Assembly (NCBI RefSeq): GCF_001422045.1
Contig: NZ_LMLW01000001.1
Location: 256,972 to 320,971, forward strand
Reading direction: 5' to 3'
Source: Sphingomonas sp. Leaf242
GTDB taxonomy: Bacteria > Pseudomonadota > Alphaproteobacteria > Sphingomonadales > Sphingomonadaceae
Length of the DNA: 64,000 bases
The translations under genes were made by a program, and so were the position numbers. The notes beneath the pieces were generated by a model that saw nothing but the letters and a program-made list of their open reading frames with translations, had not been told where the DNA came from and searched no databases. Positions 28,869 to 39,284 of this stretch are shown here, piece by piece; positions within the stretch are counted from its first letter, which is position 1; each line of letters starts with the position of its first letter.

Positions 28869-28900
28869 AGCCCGGGTGCCACCAGCGCCCGGGCTTTTCT
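28869..28900 (+). terminator. Intrinsic terminator
   Basis: AGCCCGGG - TGCCACCAGCG - CCCGGGCT followed by TTTTCT. Ends the small-protein transcript. Confidence 0.85.
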
Positions 28901-28904
28901 GTGT

Positions 28905-29480
28905 CAGGAAGCGGCCGATAGACCCGGTTGAGTTCGGGGACTCTCGATCCCGTCATACCCATCCCTTCGGCTACGTTTAAGGGGATCGCCTAAACCTGCA
29001 ACTCGGCGAACTCCAACGTTCCGGATTGGGCAAATTGAGCCCTGAAACCAGTCCGTGATAGCCAACCTGTCGGACCGTCCTGCGCCCCAAGCGGTGGAAG
29101 TCGCGCCGCTCCAGCAGCGATGCCTGGAACCCATCGACAGCCGGTTTGAACCGCTAAATCCGCTCTTTTCGCGCGTTATTTCGGCCGCTTCGGCTTTACT
29201 CAGGAGTTCAGGATCTCCGTTGCCGCCTATCGATAGAATATGGCCCGCGGAACAGTGTGCCCGTGAACCAGTCGGTGATCATAGTTTCAAGCAGGTAGTC
29301 GTCATTCCCGCGCAGGCGGGAACCCATAATGGCAAACCTCGCGACGTGATCGCCTACGCGTGAGCATATGGGTCCCCGCCTCCGCGGGGATGACGATGGT
29401 TAGGTGACAATGGGTATAACCACGGAACAGTACCGAGCGACGGAGCAATCTTGGCGCTGCCGCACCCGAACACACTGAGT
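28905..29480. other. Non-coding stretch with one PR-F repeat
   Basis: No credible gene on either strand; the ORFs present have no signature and one runs through the repeat at 29299-29395. Confidence 0.55.
29299..29395. repeat. Palindromic repeat pair, family PR-F
   Basis: CGTCATTCCCGCGCAGGCGG + GAACCCATA facing TATGGGTCC + CCGCCTCCGCGGGGATGACG, spacer about 35 nt. Second copy at 63495-63590. Confidence 0.92.
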
Positions 29481-29491
29481 GTCGGTCGGCC

Positions 29492-30517
29492 CTATTTCAA
29501 CGGCTTCCCCGAATCCTTCCAGCGATCCAGAATCTGCGATTCGGGCGGCAGCATGTCGTCGGCAACCGGCGCGGGTGTAGGGGTGGCGGACTTCATGGAC
29601 ATCGCGCCCCGCTGAACCGACGCCATCGAGACAGCCGCGACGCTCGGCGTTGGAACGGTATCCGCCGCGGCGACGCCTGCAGCGATCATCGCCGGCGTGG
29701 GTGAAGCGATCGGTGCCAGTGGGGTGTGCGGCCCCGGTACGGGTTCACCGCCGCCATAATGTTGGCTGAACGCGGCCGATGTGCCCCAATACCCCTTCCA
29801 TCGGTGGAAGAAATGCGCGCCGACGACATCGGTCATTACCATGCTGCGGTTCCACGCCGGGGTCACCGCATAAGTGTGATAATGCGTCGCCAGGCCGACC
29901 GGTGCGTAGACATAGCCGGACAGCGCCATGCCCGCGGCCCGCGCCGCCCGCATCCACGCCGCGCGATTGGGAATACGCGCCATCGCGCCATCGCACGCAA
30001 AGCTGAACTGGCAGCCGGCATGTTCGGACCCTTGATACACCACGCCGCACACGGTCGCGGGAAATGCCGGATGGCGGGTACGATTGAGGATCACCTGCGC
30101 CACGGCCTGCTGGCCTGCATCGGGTTCCGATGCCGCTTCATAATAGATCGCGGCAGTCAGGCACTGCACCGCGCGGCCGCGATCTATCGCCGAGATGCCG
30201 GTCGTCGAGAATGGCCGGGCGGGGACGATACCGACGTCTATCGCCGTACCGGCGGGGATCGGCAGGTCGGGAAGATCGATCGTCCCGGTCACGCCGGCAG
30301 CGGGCGCGGCGGTTTCCTGCTTGTCCGACACCGTCGGCAAAGCGGTATCGCCCGGCAAGGTCGAAGCATCGGTGCGATCAGCCGTGACCGCGCCGTGGCG
30401 CGCGATGGCACGCAGCGCGGCCTGCGCGGACATCCCGGCACCGATCACCAACAGCACCGCAACCATGCCCAACCAGATGCGGCGCATCAGCCGAAATGTT
30501 CGCATCTGAACCCGCAA
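29492..30517 (-). CDS. SleB-like cell wall hydrolase
   Basis: 341 residues. A membrane anchor near 12-32 is followed by a linker and a Hydrolase_2 (SleB) domain at about 117-235: CLTAAIYYEAASEPDAGQQA with the catalytic Glu, NRTRHPAFPATVCGVVYQGS, and CQFSFACDG. Likely a periplasmic lytic enzyme acting on peptidoglycan. The C-terminal 90 residues are low-complexity Pro/Ala/Ser. A TTG at 30517 is used because GAGG lies 8 nt upstream; the ATG at 30505 is the alternative. Confidence 0.85.
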   Translation of the reverse strand: MRVQMRTFRLMRRIWLGMVAVLLVIGAGMSAQAALRAIARHGAVTADRTDASTLPGDTALPTVSDKQETAAPAAGVTGTIDLPDLPIPAGTAIDVGIVPARPFSTTGISAIDRGRAVQCLTAAIYYEAASEPDAGQQAVAQVILNRTRHPAFPATVCGVVYQGSEHAGCQFSFACDGAMARIPNRAAWMRAARAAGMALSGYVYAPVGLATHYHTYAVTPAWNRSMVMTDVVGAHFFHRWKGYWGTSAAFSQHYGGGEPVPGPHTPLAPIASPTPAMIAAGVAAADTVPTPSVAAVSMASVQRGAMSMKSATPTPAPVADDMLPPESQILDRWKDSGKPLK

Positions 30518-30644
30518 CCGACTTACCTCGCCTCTGCCCGACCGCCGCGGGAGAATCGGAGTATAGCCGATTATGCCGCCGCGAACTGTTCCGTATTTAC
30601 AGCGCGTCCCGTCTCGGGACGCACGGCATCGTGGCAGGAATTGC

Positions 30645-33470
30645 TTACCGCAAGGTTGGCGTGTCGAGGTTCAAGGCGGCTTCGGGAATGACTTCGACGT
30701 TGGGATAGGCTTTGCGCAAGGGCGCGATGAACTGCTTCGCATCGCCGACCACGACGATGCTCGCCGCCTTCGGGTCGAGCAGCGCGATCGCCGCCGCCTG
30801 CACGCCCTTTGGATCGACCGCTCCGACCGCGCCCGTGAAGCGTTGGAGTTCGCCCAGCGGTACCCCGTTCTGAACATATGCGCCGAGAATGTTGGCGACA
30901 CCGGCGGTCGTCTCGATCCCGCGTCCGAAATTGCCGATCAGCACGGCTTTACGCGTGTCGAGTTCGGCCGCCGGGACGGGGGCCGACCCCATCCGGGTCA
31001 TCTCGGCGGCGATCAGCGTTACCACCTCCGCCGCTGTCGGGTTCTTGGTCTGGGTTCGCGCGGCGATCGTCCCCTGGGTCTTGCCGGCATCCAGCGCGCT
31101 GCCCGCACCGTAGGCCAGCCCGCGCTTGATCCGGATTTCCTGGTTCAGCCGCGACGAGAAGCCGCCGCCGAGCACGGTGTTGCCCACCGCCAGCGCATAA
31201 TAGCGCGGGTCGGCGCGTTCGATGGCCGGCCGCGCGACGACGACGCCCGCTTGTCCCGCCTCGGGCATGTCGACGACGATCACGCGAGGCTTGGGATAGA
31301 CGACCGGTGTAGCCTTCGGTGCACCTGCGCCCTGTGTCGTCCAGCGGCCGAACTGCGCCTCGGCCAATGCCTTCGCCTTGGCGGCGGTGACGTCGCCGAC
31401 CATGATCAGCGTCGCTTGGTCCGGCTTGAAGCTGCGCGCATAGGCCGCGGTGATGTCGTCGCGCGTGATCGCTTTCAGCGATAGCGGAGTTCCCCCGCTG
31501 GGCGCACCATAAGGCGATGCGCCAAGCACCGCCCGGTCCGCGACGAGCCCGGCGACCTGCGCGGGGTCCTTGAGCGCCAGCGTGACCGCGTCGATCTGTT
31601 GCGTGCGTGCGCGCTCGATCTCCTCGGGCGCAAACGCCGGGTTGATCGCGACGTCGGCGAGGATCGCCATCGCCGGCGGCAGCTGATCCGATTTCACGGT
31701 CACGTCGACCGACGCCCCGTCGCTCGCCGCAGTGCTGCCGATCGCACCACCAAGACCTTCGATGGAGCGCGCGATCTGCGTCGCGGACCGCGTCTTCGTA
31801 CCCTTGGTCAACAGGTCGGCAGACAGGCTGCTGACGCCGGCGCGGTTCGCAGGATCGGTGGCCGCGCCGCCCGCGGTCACGAGATACGCGGTGACGATCG
31901 GCAGGTCGTGCCGCTCCACCGTCACCAGCCGCATGCCGTTGGCAAGGCGGGTCTCGATCGGCTGCGGGATCGTCGGCGATACAGGTGCGCTTGGCGCAGG
32001 CGGCTGGACGCGCTGGCTGTCAGGCGCAGGCGTCACGATTTCGATATTTGCCGGTCCCTTCAGATCCGCGACTTGCACGGTCGGCGCCACCGCGATCGTA
32101 TCCGCGATACCGCCCGCAGGTTTAGCGGCAAGTGGCATGTAGCGGATCGTTGCCGATTGATTGTCGCCAAGATATTTCCGCGCAACCCGCTGGATATCCG
32201 CCGCCGTCACCCGCGATATCGCCGCCAACTGCTTGTCAGCCGCCGCCGGATCGCCATCGATCAGCACCGCTGCGGCCAGCGTGCTCGCCTTGCCCTCTGC
32301 CGTCTCGCGCGACTGGATCGACTGGGTCAGGATCTCGTTCTTCGCCTCCGCCAGTTCCGCGGCGGTCACCGGTGCATCGCGGAACCGGGCGATCTCGCGC
32401 TTCAACGCGGCCTCGCCCGCCTCGACCGTCTTGCCGCCTGCCAGGATGGCATAGACGATCATGTTGCCGGTCGCCTGCTTGGTATCGAGCATGGCCTCCG
32501 CGGACTGCGCCAGTTGGTCGCGGTACACTAGGCTTTCGTACAGTCGCGAACTCTCGCCGGTCGCCAGCACTGCTTTCAGCACCGTCAGCGCGGGGATATC
32601 CGCGTCACGGTCCGGCGGCAGGTGATAGCTGACCAGCACGGCTGGCAGCGGCGTGTTCGGCTCGTACACGGTACGCGTCACCGCCTTGGTCCGCGCGGGC
32701 TCGGCCACCGTCACGCGGGGGATCGCGGTCGCCGGCTTCTTGATCCCCGCGAAATACTGGTCGACCCAGCCGTTCAGCTGTGCCGGATCGAAATTGCCCG
32801 ACACCACGAGGATCGCGTTGTCCGGCCGATAATAGGTCGCATGGAACGCCCGTACGTCGTCGATCCCGGCGGCTTCGAGGTTCTCCAGGCTGCCGATCCC
32901 CGGCCGCGCATAGGGATGAACCTGATAGGCAAGCTCGGGATAGTAGATCGAGAACAGCTTGCCGTAGGGTTGCGCGAGCGTCCGCTGGCGCAGTTCCTCC
33001 TTCACCACATCGCGCTCCGAGCCGAAGCTCTTGGGCTCGACGACGAGGCTCGCCATGCGATCGGCCTCCGCGAACAACAGCCGCTGGAGGTGGTTCGCCG
33101 GGATCACCTCGTAATAATTGGTATAGTCGTCGTTGGTCGAGGCGTTGTTGTAGCCGCCGACATCCTCGGTCAGCCGGTCCATCTGCTCCGACACAAGATT
33201 GCGCGTCGACTTGAACATGAGGTGTTCGAACATGTGCGCGAACCCGGACTTGCCCTTGGGATCGTCCTTGGAGCCGACGTCGTACCAGACCTGCACAGAC
33301 ACGTTCGGCGTGCCGGTATCGCGGATCGCATACACGCGCAGGCCGTTCGGCAGCGTACGCTCGGTATACGCGATCGGCTTCACAGAAACCTGCGTGGGAG
33401 CGGTCTGCGCTACCGCCGCTACGGGAAGACATGCTGCGGTCAGCAGCAGAGCGGAGCGGAGGAGGCGCAT
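30645..33470 (-). CDS. Periplasmic M16 zinc peptidase, two-module (pitrilysin family)
   Basis: 941 residues. Signal peptide 1-21 ending VAAVAQ. First M16 module holds the inverted zinc motif HMFEH (His79, Glu82, His83) with the third ligand at Glu158 or Glu159 (ERDVVKEEL). The second module (from about 505, IETRLANGMRLVTVERHDLP) lacks the zinc motif, as is usual for the inactive half, and has the R/Y substrate site GLAYGAGS. Probably degrades peptides or processes envelope proteins. It ends the minus-strand tgt operon after a small ORF. Confidence 0.93.
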   Translation of the reverse strand: MRLLRSALLLTAACLPVAAVAQTAPTQVSVKPIAYTERTLPNGLRVYAIRDTGTPNVSVQVWYDVGSKDDPKGKSGFAHMFEHLMFKSTRNLVSEQMDRLTEDVGGYNNASTNDDYTNYYEVIPANHLQRLLFAEADRMASLVVEPKSFGSERDVVKEELRQRTLAQPYGKLFSIYYPELAYQVHPYARPGIGSLENLEAAGIDDVRAFHATYYRPDNAILVVSGNFDPAQLNGWVDQYFAGIKKPATAIPRVTVAEPARTKAVTRTVYEPNTPLPAVLVSYHLPPDRDADIPALTVLKAVLATGESSRLYESLVYRDQLAQSAEAMLDTKQATGNMIVYAILAGGKTVEAGEAALKREIARFRDAPVTAAELAEAKNEILTQSIQSRETAEGKASTLAAAVLIDGDPAAADKQLAAISRVTAADIQRVARKYLGDNQSATIRYMPLAAKPAGGIADTIAVAPTVQVADLKGPANIEIVTPAPDSQRVQPPAPSAPVSPTIPQPIETRLANGMRLVTVERHDLPIVTAYLVTAGGAATDPANRAGVSSLSADLLTKGTKTRSATQIARSIEGLGGAIGSTAASDGASVDVTVKSDQLPPAMAILADVAINPAFAPEEIERARTQQIDAVTLALKDPAQVAGLVADRAVLGASPYGAPSGGTPLSLKAITRDDITAAYARSFKPDQATLIMVGDVTAAKAKALAEAQFGRWTTQGAGAPKATPVVYPKPRVIVVDMPEAGQAGVVVARPAIERADPRYYALAVGNTVLGGGFSSRLNQEIRIKRGLAYGAGSALDAGKTQGTIAARTQTKNPTAAEVVTLIAAEMTRMGSAPVPAAELDTRKAVLIGNFGRGIETTAGVANILGAYVQNGVPLGELQRFTGAVGAVDPKGVQAAAIALLDPKAASIVVVGDAKQFIAPLRKAYPNVEVIPEAALNLDTPTLR

Positions 33471-33478
33471 CGGGATCC

Positions 33479-33676
33479 TTACTTGTTGCGGTTCGCGAAC
33501 AGCACTGCGCCCGCGATCGCCGCCGAGCCGATGCCGACGCCAAGCCCGATCTTCGCGAGCGGCCAGCTCTTGGCCTTCTCCGCGGCGTTATGCGCGGCGG
33601 CTTCGGCCTGCAGCTTTGCCTCCTTCGCGGCGGCGAGGATTTCGTTCGGGGTGTCGCTGTCGATCTTGATCGTCAC
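33479..33676 (-). CDS. Small membrane-anchored hypothetical protein
   Basis: 65 residues: charged, Ala-rich coiled-coil-like helix ([19 protein letters not shown]...) then one TM helix near 42-60 ([20 protein letters not shown]). GTG start at 33676 overlaps the tgt stop (GTGA), so it is translationally coupled. Function unknown. Confidence 0.72.
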   Translation of the reverse strand: MTIKIDSDTPNEILAAAKEAKLQAEAAAHNAAEKAKSWPLAKIGLGVGIGSAAIAGAVLFANRNK

Positions 33677-34824
33677 TTGGGCTCTCCTTCACTCTTCCGG
33701 GCATACACGCCACGGAAATCATTCGCGAACTGCGTCAGCGTCCCCGAGGCGATCGCCGCCCGCAGATCCGCCATCAGCGTCTCGTAGAACCAGATGTTAT
33801 GCTCCGTCATGAGCATTGCGCCAAGCATTTCGCCCGACCGTACCAGATGATGCAGATACGCCCGGCCCCAGGTCGCGCAGACCGGGCAGGGGCAGGCGGG
33901 ATCGAGCGGCCCCATATCCTCGGCGAACTTGGCATTACGGATGTTGATCGGGCCGGTGCGCGTAAAGGCCTGGCCGGTCCGCCCGGAGCGCGTGGGCATC
34001 ACGCAATCGAACATGTCGATCCCGCGCTCGACCGCGCCGATGATGTCGTCCGGCTTGCCGACGCCCATCAGGTAGCGCGGCTTGTCGACCGGCAACTGGT
34101 CCGGCGCGAAGTCGAGGCAGCCGAACATCGCTTCCTGGCCTTCGCCGACCGCGAGCCCGCCGACTGCATAGCCGTCGAAGCCGATATCGATCAGCGCATC
34201 CGCCGACGACTTCCGAAAACCTTCGTTCAGCGCACCCTGCTGGATCCCGAAGATCGCATTGTTCTCGGCATGATCTTCGCCCGCATCGAACGCCGCGCGC
34301 GACCGCTTGGCCCAGCGCATCGATCGCTCCATCGCCGCCGCCTGTACTTCACGCGTCGACGTCGTCGGCACGAGTTCGTCGAACGCCATGACGATGTTCG
34401 AACCGAGCAGCCGCTGGATCTCGATCGACCGCTCGGGGCTTAGCAAATGTCGCGTGCCGTCGAGATGCGACTTGAACGAGACGCCCTCCTCGGACCGCTT
34501 GGTCAGGTCGGCAAGACTCATCACCTGATAGCCGCCGGAATCGGTCAGGATCGGCTTCGACCAGCCCGAGAACGCGTGCAGCCCACCTAGCCGCGCGACC
34601 CGCTCGGCGCCCGGCCGCAACATCAAATGATAGGTGTTGCCGAGGATGATATCCGCGCCCGCGCCAACCACGTCGGCGGGTTTCATCCCCTTGACCGTCG
34701 CGGCGGTGCCGACCGGCATGAACGCAGGCGTGCGGATGTCGCCGCGCTGCATCGCGATGACGCCGGTGCGTGCCTTGCCGTCGGTGGCGGAGATGGTGAA
34801 GTCGAAGCGGGGACGGGTGGTCAT
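33673..34824 (-). CDS. tgt: tRNA-guanine (queuine) transglycosylase
   Basis: 383 residues. Exchanges guanine 34 for preQ1 in tRNAs with GUN anticodons. Signatures: [15 protein letters not shown](Y)AVGGLAVGE, catalytic Asp region MFDCVMPTR, and the zinc-binding CPCPVC near the C-terminus. Works with queA two genes upstream in the same operon (queA makes the next step). ATG at 34824. Confidence 0.97.
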   Translation of the reverse strand: MTTRPRFDFTISATDGKARTGVIAMQRGDIRTPAFMPVGTAATVKGMKPADVVGAGADIILGNTYHLMLRPGAERVARLGGLHAFSGWSKPILTDSGGYQVMSLADLTKRSEEGVSFKSHLDGTRHLLSPERSIEIQRLLGSNIVMAFDELVPTTSTREVQAAAMERSMRWAKRSRAAFDAGEDHAENNAIFGIQQGALNEGFRKSSADALIDIGFDGYAVGGLAVGEGQEAMFGCLDFAPDQLPVDKPRYLMGVGKPDDIIGAVERGIDMFDCVMPTRSGRTGQAFTRTGPINIRNAKFAEDMGPLDPACPCPVCATWGRAYLHHLVRSGEMLGAMLMTEHNIWFYETLMADLRAAIASGTLTQFANDFRGVYARKSEGEPK

Positions 34825-34825
34825 A

Positions 34826-35293
34826 TTATTTTTTCTTGCGGAGGCCGTAGCGATCGCCGGCCGGCGCGCCGCGGATGGTGATGAGTTCGGCGCGAGTCAG
34901 CACGCCGTCCTTGTCGCGGTCGAACCGCGCGAAGAATTGCGCGAACCGCGCCTGGAGTTCGGCCAGCGTGATCCGGTTGTCGCCGTCGCGATCAATCTCG
35001 AACGGGCTCGGCAAAGCGTTGCGATCGCCGAGCCATGCCTGCGCCCAGTCGGCATAGGCAATGTACCCGATCGATCCCGACGCAGCGCCCTCGGCGGTTG
35101 CATAGCTCCGCGCAACGCACGCGGTCAGTTCGGCCTGCGTCACGCGGCCGTCACCGTTCGCATCGCACGCGGCAATGAACAGCGCAGCCGGCTCGGCGAA
35201 GATCGTCGCGGGCGGTTGCGGCGCGCCCGCGGGCGGCGGCGCGGCCGTGATAGCCTGAAGCAGAGCGAGAGCGAGCAGCATGCCGCCCGTCAT
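34826..35293 (-). CDS. EF-hand calcium-binding protein, exported
   Basis: 155 residues. A hydrophobic N-terminal segment (5-18) looks like a signal peptide, followed by three EF-hand loops: [12 protein letters not shown] (44-55), [12 protein letters not shown] (101-112) and [12 protein letters not shown] (125-136), each with Asp at positions 1, 3 and 5 and Glu at 12. Overlaps the queA stop by four bases (ATGA) and ends 1 nt before the tgt start, so it is tightly wedged between the two queuosine genes, though nothing links calcium to that pathway. Confidence 0.88.
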   Translation of the reverse strand: MTGGMLLALALLQAITAAPPPAGAPQPPATIFAEPAALFIAACDANGDGRVTQAELTACVARSYATAEGAASGSIGYIAYADWAQAWLGDRNALPSPFEIDRDGDNRITLAELQARFAQFFARFDRDKDGVLTRAELITIRGAPAGDRYGLRKKK

Positions 35294-36315
35294 GGCAGCA
35301 GAAGCGAGGCGTCGCCATAGCTGTAGAACCGATACTTCTCAGCGATCGCATGCGCATACGCCGCCTGCATCCGCTCGCGCCCCATCAGCGCCGACACCAG
35401 CATGAACAACGTCGAGCGCGGCAGATGGAAATTGGTCATCAGCCCGTCGATGCCGCGGAACCGGTATCCCGGCGTAATGAAGATCGCGGTGTCGCCGTCG
35501 AATGGACGGATCACGTCGTCCTCGCCGGTCGCGCTCTCGATCAGTCGCAGCGACGTCGTACCCACCGCGATCACGCGACCACCGCTTGCGCGGACTGCGT
35601 TGAGCCGGTCGGCGGTGGCGGCATCGATCCGGCCCCACTCGGCGTGCATCCGGTGCTCGGTCGTATCGTCTGCCTTGACCGGCAGGAACGTCCCCGCGCC
35701 GACATGCAGCGTCAGCGTCGCGTGACCGATCCCCGCCGCGTCGAGCGCCGCCATCAACTTGGGCGTGAAGTGCAACGCCGCGGTCGGCGCCGCGACCGCA
35801 CCTGGCTCGCACGCGAACATCGTCTGGTAATCGTCCGCATCGCGTTCGTCGGTCGGGCGCTTGCTGGCGATGTACGGGGGCAGGGGCATGTGGCCCGCGC
35901 GTTCCAGCAGCAGCTCGACCGGCTCGTCGCCCTCGAACACCAGCGCGTAGCTGCCGTCGTCTTCGCGATCGACCGCCGCCGCGCTGACGCCGTTGCCGAA
36001 CGCGATCACGTCGCCGTCGTGAAGCCGCCGCGCGTTGCGGATGAATGCCCGCCACCGACGCGGGCCCTCGCGCTTGTGCAAGGTCGCACCGATCTTCGAA
36101 TCCCCGCGCCGTCCTTCGAGCTGGGCGGGGATCACGCGCGTATCGTTGAACACGAGCATGTCGCCACGCCGCAGCAACAACGGCAGGTCGGACACGCCCG
36201 CATCAAGGGTACGATCACCTTCGAGTACCAGCATCCGTGCAGAATCGCGCGGCGCCGAGGGGCGCAGCGCGATGTTGTCGGTCGGCAGGTCGAAGTCGAA
36301 AAGGTCGACGTTCAA
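35290..36315 (-). CDS. queA: S-adenosylmethionine:tRNA ribosyltransferase-isomerase
   Basis: 341 residues. Transfers ribosyl from SAM to preQ1-34 in tRNA, making epoxyqueuosine. Family start [17 protein letters not shown], then [36 protein letters not shown] (split here) and [10 protein letters not shown]. The start is a TTG at 36315 after GAGA, 7 nt after the previous stop. Co-transcribed with tgt. Confidence 0.96.
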   Translation of the reverse strand: MNVDLFDFDLPTDNIALRPSAPRDSARMLVLEGDRTLDAGVSDLPLLLRRGDMLVFNDTRVIPAQLEGRRGDSKIGATLHKREGPRRWRAFIRNARRLHDGDVIAFGNGVSAAAVDREDDGSYALVFEGDEPVELLLERAGHMPLPPYIASKRPTDERDADDYQTMFACEPGAVAAPTAALHFTPKLMAALDAAGIGHATLTLHVGAGTFLPVKADDTTEHRMHAEWGRIDAATADRLNAVRASGGRVIAVGTTSLRLIESATGEDDVIRPFDGDTAIFITPGYRFRGIDGLMTNFHLPRSTLFMLVSALMGRERMQAAYAHAIAEKYRFYSYGDASLLLP

Positions 36316-36322
36316 CGGAGTC

Positions 36323-37045
36323 TCACTTCTTGGCAGGCGCCTTCTTGACCGGCGCCTTGCGGGCCGGCGCGAGCTTGGGCTTCGCCGCGTTCGGGCCCGA
36401 AGCCGTTCCCGGCAACGTCACCGGCGCACCGAGCGCAGGCGCCGGCGGGCCAGCGACATACGCCGGAGGATTGTCCGCCGCGATATAGGCATGGACGATC
36501 CGCGACGGGTTCGCGGGCGGCTCGCCGCGCTCGATCGCGTCGACATACTGCATCCCGTCGATCACGCGGCCGAACACGGTGTATTTCTTGTCGAGGCTGA
36601 GGCGCGGCTGGAAGACGATGAAGAACTGGCTGTTCGCGCTGTCCTCCTTGTCAGAGCGGGCCGCCGACACCGCGCCGCGGACGTGCGGCAGATAATTGAA
36701 TTCGGCCTTGAGGTCGGGCAGCGTCGATCCACCGGTGCCGTCGCCCTTGGGATCGCCGCCCTGCGCCATGAAGCCATCGATCACGCGGTGAAAGGCGAGG
36801 CCGTCATAGAAATGCTGGCGAGTCAGCGTCTTGATCCGCTCGACCATCAGCGGCGCGACGTCGGGCCGCAGCCAGATCGTCACGCGGCCGCCGGTCGACA
36901 GGTCGAGCAACAACAGGTTCTGCGTATCGGTCGTGAGCGGCGGCGTGAGGCGCGCAGGGGCTGCCACGACATCCTTCTTCTGCGCAGCGGCTGGTACCGT
37001 GACGAGGCACCCGAGCAACGCGAACATTCCGACGAAAAAGCGCAT
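36323..37045 (-). CDS. Exported cyclophilin-type peptidyl-prolyl isomerase
   Basis: 240 residues. Signal peptide 1-21 ([20 protein letters not shown]), cyclophilin domain with [30 protein letters not shown] and [11 protein letters not shown], then a Pro/Ala/Lys tail ending in KKAPAKK. Catalyses proline isomerisation, probably in the periplasm. ATG at 37045; an upstream frame extension is PR-H repeat. Confidence 0.93.
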   Translation of the reverse strand: MRFFVGMFALLGCLVTVPAAAQKKDVVAAPARLTPPLTTDTQNLLLLDLSTGGRVTIWLRPDVAPLMVERIKTLTRQHFYDGLAFHRVIDGFMAQGGDPKGDGTGGSTLPDLKAEFNYLPHVRGAVSAARSDKEDSANSQFFIVFQPRLSLDKKYTVFGRVIDGMQYVDAIERGEPPANPSRIVHAYIAADNPPAYVAGPPAPALGAPVTLPGTASGPNAAKPKLAPARKAPVKKAPAKK

Positions 37046-37148
37046 CAAATTCCCACTCGCAAGAGGCCCGGCGCAACCAGGCTGCCGCCACTTAGAGCAA
37101 ATCCCCGCTTGCGCCAATCTGAACGTGCGGGGCCGCTGACGCCTAACT

Positions 37149-37262
37149 GCTCCCCTCCCTGAAAGGGAGGGGCCGGGGGTGGGTCGGCCCGCTTGAGCCT
37201 CAACGGTCCAGTCATGCGGCACCCGACCCACCCCCAACCCCTCCCTTCCAAGGAGGGGCGAA
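37149..37262. repeat. Compound palindromic repeat, family PR-H
   Basis: Outer arms CTCCCCTCCCTGAAAGGGAG and CCCTCCCTTCCAAGGAGGGG, inner arms GGGGGTGGGTCGG and CCGACCCACCCCC. A lone half copy is at 48746-48786. It sits inside the coaD-cyclophilin gap of the operon. Confidence 0.88.
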
Positions 37263-37267
37263 GAAGG

Positions 37268-37774
37268 TTAGCTCCCCTTGCGGCCGATCTTCTGGACCCG
37301 CGCCACGACCTCGACCCGCACCGATTCCGGCACGAACTTGGCGATATCGCCGCCATACAGCGCGATTTCCTTGACCAGCCGGCTCGCGATCGGCTGCAAC
37401 GCGACGTCGGCCATCAGGAACACCGTCTCGACGCGCGGATTGATCTGCTGGTTCATTCCCGCCATCTGGTACTCATATTCGAAATCGGCGACCGCGCGTA
37501 AGCCGCGGACGATCACCTTCGCGCCCTGCCGCTCGGCGAAATCCATCAGCAGCGAATCGAATGCGACGACCTCGATGTCGCCGCCGATGCTCGCGACCTC
37601 GCGGCGCACCGTCGCCATCCGCTCCTCGATCGTGAACATCGGCGACTTCGAGGGATTGGTGGTGACGCCGATCACCAGCCGGTCGACCAGCTTGGCGCCG
37701 CGCCGGATGATGTCCATGTGACCTAGGGTGACCGGATCGAACGTGCCGGGATAAACGCCGATTCGCGGTGTCAT
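37268..37774 (-). CDS. coaD: Phosphopantetheine adenylyltransferase
   Basis: 168 residues. Makes dephospho-CoA from 4'-phosphopantetheine and ATP. Nucleotidyltransferase motif GVYPGTFDPVTLGHMDII (the T/HxGH motif) at the start and GLRAVADFEYEYQMAGMN in the middle. ATG at 37774, 9 nt after the ispA stop. Confidence 0.97.
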   Translation of the reverse strand: MTPRIGVYPGTFDPVTLGHMDIIRRGAKLVDRLVIGVTTNPSKSPMFTIEERMATVRREVASIGGDIEVVAFDSLLMDFAERQGAKVIVRGLRAVADFEYEYQMAGMNQQINPRVETVFLMADVALQPIASRLVKEIALYGGDIAKFVPESVRVEVVARVQKIGRKGS

Positions 37775-37783
37775 TGCGCTCTC

Positions 37784-38683
37784 CTAGCGGTCGCGTTCGA
37801 GCACGTAGCGGGCGATATCCCGCAGCAGATCGGCTTCCTTGCCATAGCTATGGAGATGCGCGATCGCCTGGTCGACCAGCATCCGTGCCTGTTCGCGCGC
37901 GCGCTCGGGCCCGAGCAGCGACAGAAACGTCTCCTTGCCCGCGACCTCGTCCTTGCGCAGCGACTTGCCGACCACCGCCTCGTCGCCCTCGGCATCGAGC
38001 AGGTCGTCGGCGATCTGGAATGCGAGCCCCAGATCGTGCGCATAGCCGCGCAATCCGACGCGCCCCTCGGGTGGCAGGCGCCCGAGGATCGCCCCAGCCT
38101 CGACCGACGCCGAGATCAGCGCCCCGGTCTTCATCTGCTGCAACCGCGTGACGGTGGTGAGGTCGAACCGCGTGTTTTCGGCCTCGATATCCATCTTCTG
38201 CCCGCCCGCCATGCCGTTGGGGCCGGCGGCGCGCGCGAGATCCTGAACCAGTTCGATGCGGACGAACGGATCGGGATGCGTGGCGGGATCGGCGAGGATC
38301 TCGAACGCCAGCGCATGCAGGCAATCGCCCGCCAGGATCGCGGTCGCCTCGTCGAACAGCTTGTGCACGGTCGGCTTGCCGCGGCGCATGTCGTCGTCGT
38401 CCATCGACGGCAGATCGTCGTGGATCAGCGAGTAGACGTGGATCGCCTCCAGCGCGGTCGCCGCTCTCGCGGAACAGTCGCGTGATACGTCGAACAGGTT
38501 GGCGGTCGCGAACACGAGCAGCGGCCGCAGGCGTTTGCCGCCACCGATCGCCGCATGACGCATGGCTCGGTACAGGTCGTGACGCGGATCGTCGGGGATC
38601 GCCAGCAACTGGTCGAACTGCCGGTCGATCTCCGCCGAAACCTCAGCGAGCGCATCCTTCAGCGTGGTGGAAATCGCTGCCAC
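37784..38683 (-). CDS. ispA: Farnesyl diphosphate synthase-type polyprenyl synthetase
   Basis: 299 residues. Condenses isopentenyl diphosphate with allylic diphosphates to C15. First Asp-rich motif DDLPSMD at 89-95, second DDLLD at 226-230, and GGKRLRP at 48-54. GTG at 38683 is the start, 4 nt after the xseB stop, giving the normal length; the frame extends 56 codons further but across xseB. The xseB-ispA pair is classic and normally precedes dxs, which is not here. Confidence 0.95.
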   Translation of the reverse strand: MAAISTTLKDALAEVSAEIDRQFDQLLAIPDDPRHDLYRAMRHAAIGGGKRLRPLLVFATANLFDVSRDCSARAATALEAIHVYSLIHDDLPSMDDDDMRRGKPTVHKLFDEATAILAGDCLHALAFEILADPATHPDPFVRIELVQDLARAAGPNGMAGGQKMDIEAENTRFDLTTVTRLQQMKTGALISASVEAGAILGRLPPEGRVGLRGYAHDLGLAFQIADDLLDAEGDEAVVGKSLRKDEVAGKETFLSLLGPERAREQARMLVDQAIAHLHSYGKEADLLRDIARYVLERDR

Positions 38684-38687
38684 CGGC

Positions 38688-38927
38688 TCAGCCTGCCGCG
38701 AACGGGCGCACGCCCACGGGCTTGCCCTCGCCATCGAGCCGGATCGCCTCGATCCGCGCCTGCGCCGCGTCGAGCCGGTCGGCGCACCGCTGGCGCAGCT
38801 TGTTGCCGCGCTCGTACAGCTCGATCGCCTGCTGGAGCGGCGTATCGCCACTTTCCAGCTTCCCGACGATAAGCTCGAGTTCCTTCAATGCATCCTCGAA
38901 CGCGAGGTCTTCGATCGGCGTGTCCAT
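38688..38927 (-). CDS. xseB: Exodeoxyribonuclease VII small subunit
   Basis: 79 residues, the usual size. Helical with the family pattern FEDALKELELIVGKLESGDTP and QAIELYERGNKLRQRC. Regulates and stabilises the XseA large subunit, which degrades single-stranded DNA. First gene of the minus-strand operon ending at the M16 peptidase. Confidence 0.95.
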   Translation of the reverse strand: MDTPIEDLAFEDALKELELIVGKLESGDTPLQQAIELYERGNKLRQRCADRLDAAQARIEAIRLDGEGKPVGVRPFAAG

Positions 38928-38981
38928 GTCCGCCGCTATGGCGCAGGCACGCGATGGGGGTCAAGGACATGGCGCGCGTGT

Positions 38982-39182
38982 TCAGCGCAGCCGGCTTACG
39001 GTCCAGGTATAGAGCACGGAGACGCCGACTAGGCCGAAGTCGACCGCCGCCTGCATCCGATGCGGCGCGGGATCGCGCACATCGTGCGTGACCAATCGCA
39101 GATCGACGGTCGGATGCCGCATGGCGATCGCGGTCAGCGTGACCAGCCCCGCGATCAGCAGCGTCCCCTTGTGATTTCGCAT
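38982..39182 (-). CDS. Small hypothetical membrane protein
   Basis: 66 residues from ATG at 39182 (MRNHKGTLLIAG). Two weak hydrophobic segments (6-22, 48-60). Short gap to xseB. No family recognised. Confidence 0.5.
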   Translation of the reverse strand: MRNHKGTLLIAGLVTLTAIAMRHPTVDLRLVTHDVRDPAPHRMQAAVDFGLVGVSVLYTWTVSRLR

Positions 39183-39284
39183 CGTGTGTCCCCCCGGCAA
39201 TGCGCGCGATCATGTCGCAAATGTCGCGCGGCGACAAGTCGACCGTCAAACCTCGGCAGCGGTCAGTCGGGGGTCAGGCGGCGG

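Noticed and set aside
29055-29363. ORF of 102 codons with a start at 29055
   Set aside because: Its last third is the PR-F repeat read in frame, and no codon or motif support exists.
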